Positions 58,990 to 64,000 of a stretch of DNA of 64,000 bases are shown here, piece after piece; the stretch's first letter is position 1; every line of letters begins with the position of its first letter. The position numbers and the translations under genes were made by a program. The DNA comes from Desulfosporosinus lacus DSM 15449 (GTDB lineage Bacteria > Bacillota > Desulfitobacteriia > Desulfitobacteriales > Desulfitobacteriaceae). The stretch spans positions 310,001 to 374,000 of the forward strand of contig NZ_FQXJ01000003.1 in assembly GCF_900129935.1 (NCBI RefSeq), written 5' to 3'. The notes beneath the pieces are model-generated. The model was not told the DNA's origin. It did not search any database and worked only from the letters and a program-made list of their open reading frames with translations.

Positions 58990-59027
58990 ACTCGTCAGGA
59001 AGCCATACATAGAAAGGAACCATCGCC

Positions 59028-61178
59028 ATGCCTAAAATAGCAAAGGTCCCGATAGTAATGCAGATGGAAGCACTAGAATGTGGGGCGGCTTCCCTTAGTA
59101 TGGTGCTGGCATATTTCGGAAAGTGGTTGCCGCTTGAACAGGTACGCTTAGATTGTGGTGTGTCAAGGGATGGCAGCAGTGCAAAGAATATCTTAAGAGC
59201 CGCAAGGGCTTATGGACTTAAGGCCTCAGGGTACCGTATGGATCTTATAGCTCTTCGAACGATTAGTTTTCCTGCAATTATCCACTGGAATTTCAATCAC
59301 TTTGTAGTGTTGAACGGTTTTAAGAAGGACAAGGCAGTTTTAAACGATCCCGCAAAAGGGACTGTTGAGGTCTCGATGGAGGAATTCGATAAGTCATTTA
59401 CAGGTATTGTCCTTAGATTTGAAAAGACTGATTCTTTTATACCGGAAGGTAAGCCCAAGAGTGTCTGGAGCTTTGCCCGAAAGAGGCTGAAGGGAACGAA
59501 AGGACCCTTTATTTTCGTGATTGCAACGGGTATCTTAACTACTGGTATAGGTATGATTACACCCGTGTTTTCAAGGATCTTCCTGGATAATATCTTGTCA
59601 GGCAAAAACCCGGACTGGCTGATGCCCTTTATTATAGCGATAGGGCTGGCAGTTCTTTTTCAGTTTGTGATTGCTGTTATAGAAGGAATTTTTCTATTGA
59701 AGATCCAAGGACGGCTTGAAGTGACTGCCAATGCAATGTTTATGTGGCATGTCTTAAGGTTGCCGGTTGAGTTTTTTTCTCAGCGTTTTGTTGGGGATAT
59801 TGCCTCGAGACAGGCCAGCAATGAGCGGATTGCTTATACCTTGATAGGGAAACTGGCACCAGTATTTCTCAATGTCGTCATGCTCGTATTCTTTTTGACG
59901 GTAATGCTTCGCTACAGTGTACTGCTGTCAATTGTCGGTATTTTAGCCGCTGTTCTCAATATTTTGGTGTTAAGGTTTGTATCCAAAAAGCGGGTGAATA
60001 TGAGCAGGGTTTTGGAGCGTGACGGTGGCAAACTTGTTGGAACGACCATGTCAGGAATAGAAATGATTGAGTCAATAAAAGCTAGTGGTGCCGAAAATGG
60101 CTTCTTTGAGCGTTGGGCGGGCTATCATGCCAAGCTAAATAATTCCCAGGTTGCGCTTGCCAAAACGAACCAGTATTTAGGAATGGTCCCAACTCTTTTG
60201 CAACAGCTCGCCAACACAGCTATATTGATGATTGGTGTATACCTGATCTTAGATGGAGAGTTTACGATTGGAACCTTGATCGCATTTCAGGCTTTTCTGA
60301 CAGCGTTTCTTTCTCCGGTCAATCAATTAGTCGATGTCGGGCAACTATTCCAAGAGATGCGCTCATCTATGGAGCGAGTGGAAGATGTGATGAATTACCC
60401 GACTGACGTGGAGGACAACCAGGCCGTAAGCGAGAAAAGGACGTTAAGCTATGAAAAGCTGTCTGGGACTATCGAGATTACTGATTTGACCTTTGGATAT
60501 AATCGATTAAGTCCGTCTCTGATTGAAAATTTCTGTATGACCCTCAAGCCAGGCTCTCGAGTTGCATTGATTGGCGGATCAGGCAGTGGAAAGTCGACCC
60601 TGGCAAAGCTTATATCTGGGCTTTACAAGCCATGGTCGGGTGAGATTCTATTTGATGGATACCGCAGAGAGGAAATAGACAGAGGTGCCTTCACTGGTTC
60701 CTTATCGGTCGTTGATCAGGATATAGTGCTATTTGAAGATAGTATTTTAGATAATATTACCCTGTGGGATTCGTCTGTTTCTCAAGTAGCGGTTGTCAAT
60801 GCCGCTAAGGATGCTCAGATTCACGAGGATATTATGCAACGAGAAGGCGGTTATGATCACCTTATTAAAGAAGGTGGCAAAAACTTTTCCGGTGGTCAGC
60901 GTCAGCGTTTTGAGCTAGCAAGGGCATTAGCCCTGGAACCGTCCATTATTATACTCGACGAGGCTACTTCCGCTTTGGATGCTAAAACCGAGCTAACTAT
61001 TATGGATTCCATTAAGGCTAGGGGGATTACCTGTATTATTGTAGCTCACAGGCTTTCCACCATCCGGGATTGTGAAGAAATTATCGTATTGGATAAAGGC
61101 CAGGTTGTTGAGCGTGGCAGACATGAGGAATTGATAAAAACAGAGGGTATGTACACAAAGCTCATTACAACTGAGTAA
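59028..61178 (+). CDS. NHLM-type ABC transporter with C39 peptidase domain
   Basis: The 716-residue protein starts with a C39 peptidase: the catalytic Cys in MEALECGAASLSMVLAYFG and the His in IHWNFNHFVVLNG, with Asp in VLNDPAKG. Six membrane helices (about 160-440) and an ATPase with Walker A GGSGSGKST, signature FSGGQRQRFELARAL and Walker B IIILDEATSALD follow. It should cut the precursor after a double-glycine motif and export the product. It lies 38 bases after the HlyD-like gene. Peptidase, membrane and ATPase domains are all intact. Confidence 0.9.
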   Translation: MPKIAKVPIVMQMEALECGAASLSMVLAYFGKWLPLEQVRLDCGVSRDGSSAKNILRAARAYGLKASGYRMDLIALRTISFPAIIHWNFNHFVVLNGFKKDKAVLNDPAKGTVEVSMEEFDKSFTGIVLRFEKTDSFIPEGKPKSVWSFARKRLKGTKGPFIFVIATGILTTGIGMITPVFSRIFLDNILSGKNPDWLMPFIIAIGLAVLFQFVIAVIEGIFLLKIQGRLEVTANAMFMWHVLRLPVEFFSQRFVGDIASRQASNERIAYTLIGKLAPVFLNVVMLVFFLTVMLRYSVLLSIVGILAAVLNILVLRFVSKKRVNMSRVLERDGGKLVGTTMSGIEMIESIKASGAENGFFERWAGYHAKLNNSQVALAKTNQYLGMVPTLLQQLANTAILMIGVYLILDGEFTIGTLIAFQAFLTAFLSPVNQLVDVGQLFQEMRSSMERVEDVMNYPTDVEDNQAVSEKRTLSYEKLSGTIEITDLTFGYNRLSPSLIENFCMTLKPGSRVALIGGSGSGKSTLAKLISGLYKPWSGEILFDGYRREEIDRGAFTGSLSVVDQDIVLFEDSILDNITLWDSSVSQVAVVNAAKDAQIHEDIMQREGGYDHLIKEGGKNFSGGQRQRFELARALALEPSIIILDEATSALDAKTELTIMDSIKARGITCIIVAHRLSTIRDCEEIIVLDKGQVVERGRHEELIKTEGMYTKLITTE

Positions 61179-61190
61179 AGGGGTGAGGGA

Positions 61191-63371
61191 ATGACACGCA
61201 GTTTTGACCAGCAGCTCCAAAAACGCTTGGAAAATGATCAAAAAGCAATGGAAGGCTCATTTTATGAGCTGGCAGTTATTGTAGGGAATAAACGAGAAGA
61301 AATACTTCAGTCGAAAGAAAAGCAGCCAGCTGTGAAGGGGGAAATCGAGCGAATTCTCACCTTTTTGCGAGTGAAGGTACCTTCATTGCCCGAAGGAGTT
61401 ACCGATGTTAATGAGCAACTAGAGTATATGTTGCGCCCATCGGGCGTGATGCGTCGACGGGTGGAACTTAAAGGCAGTTGGTGGAAGGATGGAACTGGAC
61501 CACTGTTGGGCAGTACAATATCGGGCGAGGCAGTGGCAATCATGCCCCGCTTTCCATCGGGGTATGACTATTTTGATGCCGATATCGGCAAAAAAGTTAA
61601 GGTGAATGCCAAAACTGCCGATAAACTAAACGATGAGGGATTCTGCTTTTATCGGCCTCTTCCCGCTAAAAAGTTGAGTATAACTGATTTGGTATTCTAT
61701 ATATTACGGTCAATCTCTCATTCCGATATAGCTCTTGTTTTGGGGGCCAGCTTGCTGGTTAGCCTGCTTGGTATGTTTACTCCTTATATGAGCAAACAAA
61801 TTTTTGATTCTGTCATTCCTTCGGGTACTAAAAGTGATGTATTCCCGGTGGCAGGTTTATTAATTGGTGCCACTCTTGGTTCGGTGCTTTTTGGAATCAC
61901 AAGAAGTATCGTCCTTTTGCGGTTTCGCGACAAAATTAGTATGTCCGTGCAAAGCGCTGCCATGGCGAGGGTCTTTTCTCTGCCAGCGACCTTTTTTAAG
62001 GATTATTCGGCAGGCGAATTGTCAAGCAGGACCATGAGTATCAATCAACTGTGTTCTATGCTCTCAGATAGTGTTATGACATCGGGACTGACCGCACTAT
62101 TCTCTTTTGTGTACATAATTCAGATGCAGACCTTTGCTTCAAGTTTGGTTGCGCCCGCTATGCTCATTATAATTTCTATGCTGGTATTTACTATCCTCAC
62201 AGGGTTATTACAGATTAGGTTATTGACAAAGCAAACCAAGTTGTCAGCAAAAATGAATGGACTTGTTTTCCAACTATTCAACGGTATTCAGAAGGTAAAG
62301 CTGGCAGGCGCTGAAAAAAGAGTCTTTTCAAAATGGGTTGAGAAGTATAAAAATTTGGGCAAAGTCACCTATTCTCCACCGCTTCTTTTGAAGATTCAAG
62401 GGGCTGTATCAGGAGCCCTTACTCTGGGCGGGAGTTTAATACTTTACTATTTTGCCGCCCGCTCTAATGTATCCGTTTCAAATTATATCGCTTTCACGGT
62501 TGCATATGGTTCAGTAAGTGCTGCGATCCTGCAACTTTCTGAGATTGTTATGAGCCTGGCAAATATTAAACCTTTGCTCGAGATGGTAAAACCTATTTTA
62601 GAAACTGTACCGGAGATTGACGAGACTAAGAAGATAGTGACAGGATTGTCAGGCTCTATCGAAATGAATAATATAACATTTCGTTATACTGAGAACGGAC
62701 CGGCAATTCTAAATAATCTAAGCCTGAGAGTTAAGCCGGGTGAATATGTGGGCATTGTGGGGAAGACGGGATGCGGAAAGTCTACTTTGATGCGTATTTT
62801 ACTAGGCTTTGAGAAACCTGAATCGGGCGCGGTATATTATGACGGTTCTAGTCTTGAAAGCCTCGATGTTCGTTCAGTACGACAGAACATGGGTGTTGTG
62901 ATGCAGAGCGGCAAGTTATTTTCTGGAGATATTTTTTCCAACATCATCGTTACCGCACCCTGGCTGACCCTGGAAGATGCATGGCAAGCAGCACGCATGG
63001 CGGGCGTTGAGGAGGATATCCTGGCCATGCCGATGGGGATGCACACTGTGATTTCCGAGGGGAGTGGAGGAATTTCTGGGGGTCAGAGGCAGCGTATTAT
63101 GATTGCTAGAGCGATTGCGGCCAAGCCTAAGATTCTATTTTTTGATGAAGCCACTTCTGCCCTGGACAATATCACGCAAAAAATTGTTTCCGAATCGCTG
63201 GCGACATTAAACTGTACGCGGATCGTGATAGCTCACAGGCTTTCAACTATTAAGATGTGCGATAAGATTCTAGTGTTTGACAGAGGCGTGATAGTTGAGG
63301 AAGGCACATTTGAAGAACTAATGGCAAAGGAGGGGCTTTTTCATGAGTTTGCAAGCAGACAAATGGCCTAA
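61191..63371 (+). CDS. NHLM-type ABC transporter, second subunit
   Basis: The 726-residue protein has an N-terminal region of about 170 residues without a peptidase (LKGSWWKDGTGPLLGSTISGEAVAIMPRF). Six membrane helices (about 170-430) and an ATPase with Walker A GKTGCGKST, signature ISGGQRQRIMIARAI and Walker B ILFFDEATSALD follow. It is the NHLM ATP-binding partner, probably forming a heterodimer with the C39 subunit. The start lies 12 bases after the previous stop behind AAAGGGGTGAGG. The 3' end overlaps the next gene by 29 bases. Confidence 0.88.
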   Translation: MTRSFDQQLQKRLENDQKAMEGSFYELAVIVGNKREEILQSKEKQPAVKGEIERILTFLRVKVPSLPEGVTDVNEQLEYMLRPSGVMRRRVELKGSWWKDGTGPLLGSTISGEAVAIMPRFPSGYDYFDADIGKKVKVNAKTADKLNDEGFCFYRPLPAKKLSITDLVFYILRSISHSDIALVLGASLLVSLLGMFTPYMSKQIFDSVIPSGTKSDVFPVAGLLIGATLGSVLFGITRSIVLLRFRDKISMSVQSAAMARVFSLPATFFKDYSAGELSSRTMSINQLCSMLSDSVMTSGLTALFSFVYIIQMQTFASSLVAPAMLIIISMLVFTILTGLLQIRLLTKQTKLSAKMNGLVFQLFNGIQKVKLAGAEKRVFSKWVEKYKNLGKVTYSPPLLLKIQGAVSGALTLGGSLILYYFAARSNVSVSNYIAFTVAYGSVSAAILQLSEIVMSLANIKPLLEMVKPILETVPEIDETKKIVTGLSGSIEMNNITFRYTENGPAILNNLSLRVKPGEYVGIVGKTGCGKSTLMRILLGFEKPESGAVYYDGSSLESLDVRSVRQNMGVVMQSGKLFSGDIFSNIIVTAPWLTLEDAWQAARMAGVEEDILAMPMGMHTVISEGSGGISGGQRQRIMIARAIAAKPKILFFDEATSALDNITQKIVSESLATLNCTRIVIAHRLSTIKMCDKILVFDRGVIVEEGTFEELMAKEGLFHEFASRQMA

Positions 63372-64000
63372 TCAAAGGGCAGCAAGGGGAAATTTGTCAA
63401 GAAAGCAGGTTTTAGGCTGGGGCTTAATCTGTTTTATACTTCTAAGCCTAATGGGGTGTGCAAGTGAGCAAAAGGTCAATCCCAAGGAACTCTATATTCC
63501 GGTATTAGGGGATGCAGCCTGGTTGAAAGAGGATGGGGCATTTATAAGTGGGGTTGAACTAGCGGTGGAGGTATTGAATAAGGAGTACACTGCTGAGGGA
63601 TATACCGTCAAAACAGAGGTCATCGATGATTTGGCGTCCTATGATAAAGGGGTAGAAATGGCGACTAGGCTTAGCACGGAAAAAACTGTGACAGCGGTGA
63701 TAAACTTACAAGATTTTGATGTTTCTAAGACTACAGCGGGTATCCTTTCCGAAGGTGGGAAGCTGGTATTCTTCCCATACGGTGTCTTCGACAGCCTTAT
63801 GAATCAAGGGAATAACAAGCTGTTCTGCAATGTACCCAGCTTTGCAGATTTAGGAACTGCCATGGCGGGCTATGCTGCCCAAAAAGGGTTTAAGCGCATT
63901 GCCATCTATCACAATGGAATCACTTCACAGGAGGAACTGGCTACCGCTTTTGAACTTGCTTTGTCCAGTACGGAAGGTAAGGTTGTGGACTATGTACCCA
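63343..64000 (+). CDS. ABC substrate-binding lipoprotein, type I periplasmic fold (3' end outside window)
   Basis: The frame opens at ATG 63343 with AGGAGGGG upstream and runs past the end of the window. It has a signal peptide with a lipobox (FILLSLMGCASEQ) and then LYIPVLGDAAWLKEDGAFISGVELAVEVLNKEYTAEGY, as in Leu/Ile/Val-binding-type periplasmic proteins. Later TVTAVINLQDFDVSKTTAGILSEGGKLVFFP and GFKRIAIYHNG fit the same fold. Its overlap with the transporter gene makes it part of the RiPP operon. It may bind the product or an inducer; this is inference. Confidence 0.8.
   Translation, partial: MSLQADKWPNQRAARGNLSRKQVLGWGLICFILLSLMGCASEQKVNPKELYIPVLGDAAWLKEDGAFISGVELAVEVLNKEYTAEGYTVKTEVIDDLASYDKGVEMATRLSTEKTVTAVINLQDFDVSKTTAGILSEGGKLVFFPYGVFDSLMNQGNNKLFCNVPSFADLGTAMAGYAAQKGFKRIAIYHNGITSQEELATAFELALSSTEGKVVDYVP

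Overview
The window looks like chromosomal DNA of an anaerobic, endospore-forming clostridium of the Desulfosporosinus/Desulfitobacterium kind (Peptococcaceae). This is inferred from gene content: a SCIFF peptide with its radical SAM maturase, a Spo0E-type phosphatase, YjcZ-like small proteins, an NHLM-type RiPP cluster, many TTG starts behind strong Shine-Dalgarno sites, moderate G+C, and M-box and c-di-AMP riboswitches. No 16S rRNA or other decisive marker is present, so the genus is a guess.

Region 1 (1-6.4 kb) is a defence island. It holds the 3' end of a type I restriction gene (hsdR), a YgjP-like metallopeptidase, a PC4-like protein, and a Pycsar-like cassette: class III nucleotide cyclase, PycTM-type membrane effector, second cyclase. 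The cassette lies between an intact ydbC-terminator unit and a decayed second copy of it, and is followed by a TIR-domain protein. Region 2 (6.5-10 kb) has a DUF3006 protein with a secreted metallo-beta-lactamase/lamin-tail lipoprotein, a small HTH regulator, and a Y-family polymerase behind a promoter flanked by SOS-like boxes. Region 3 (10-18.9 kb) is mobile: a lone tyrosine recombinase, structured non-coding DNA, a four-gene Tn554/RIT-like recombinase unit, and a broken serine recombinase.

Region 4 (19-41.6 kb) centres on metal and envelope homeostasis. A c-di-AMP riboswitch precedes an NlpC/P60 protein lacking its usual histidines. Small SHOCT proteins follow behind PhoB-like 11-bp repeats. 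Then come a CPH-motif copper ATPase (CopB type), an OmpR/HK pair, a MacB-like ABC transporter, an FtrD-like DUF2318 protein, a polyferredoxin, a FixH/YtkA-like protein, an NtrC/NtrB-like pair (with two broken partial copies nearby), YjcZ-like peptides, a methyltransferase, a YjaZ-like protease, a Cys-rich copper-storage-like protein, a tRNA-Gly 3' fragment and a Cfa-like methyltransferase. Region 5 (42-47.2 kb) holds DUF2284, YetF and Spo0E-like genes and a magnesium unit: M-box riboswitch, terminator, possible leader ORF, MgtE-N/CBS protein and an NRAMP homologue with NRMT-like motifs.

Region 6 (47.3-52.1 kb) holds SCIFF (scfA) and its maturase, a TPR protein, a WalJ-like hydrolase and an HtrA protease. 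Region 7 (52.5 kb to the end) is a RiPP biosynthesis locus: ECF-type sigma factor, a small protein that looks like an anti-sigma factor but carries a double-glycine-type leader motif, a Nif11-like precursor with a very short core, a PoyD-like radical SAM epimerase, a B12-binding radical SAM enzyme, an HlyD-like adaptor, a C39-peptidase ABC transporter, a second NHLM ABC transporter, and a substrate-binding lipoprotein cut by the window end. The most interesting systems are this RiPP locus and the two-cyclase Pycsar cassette.
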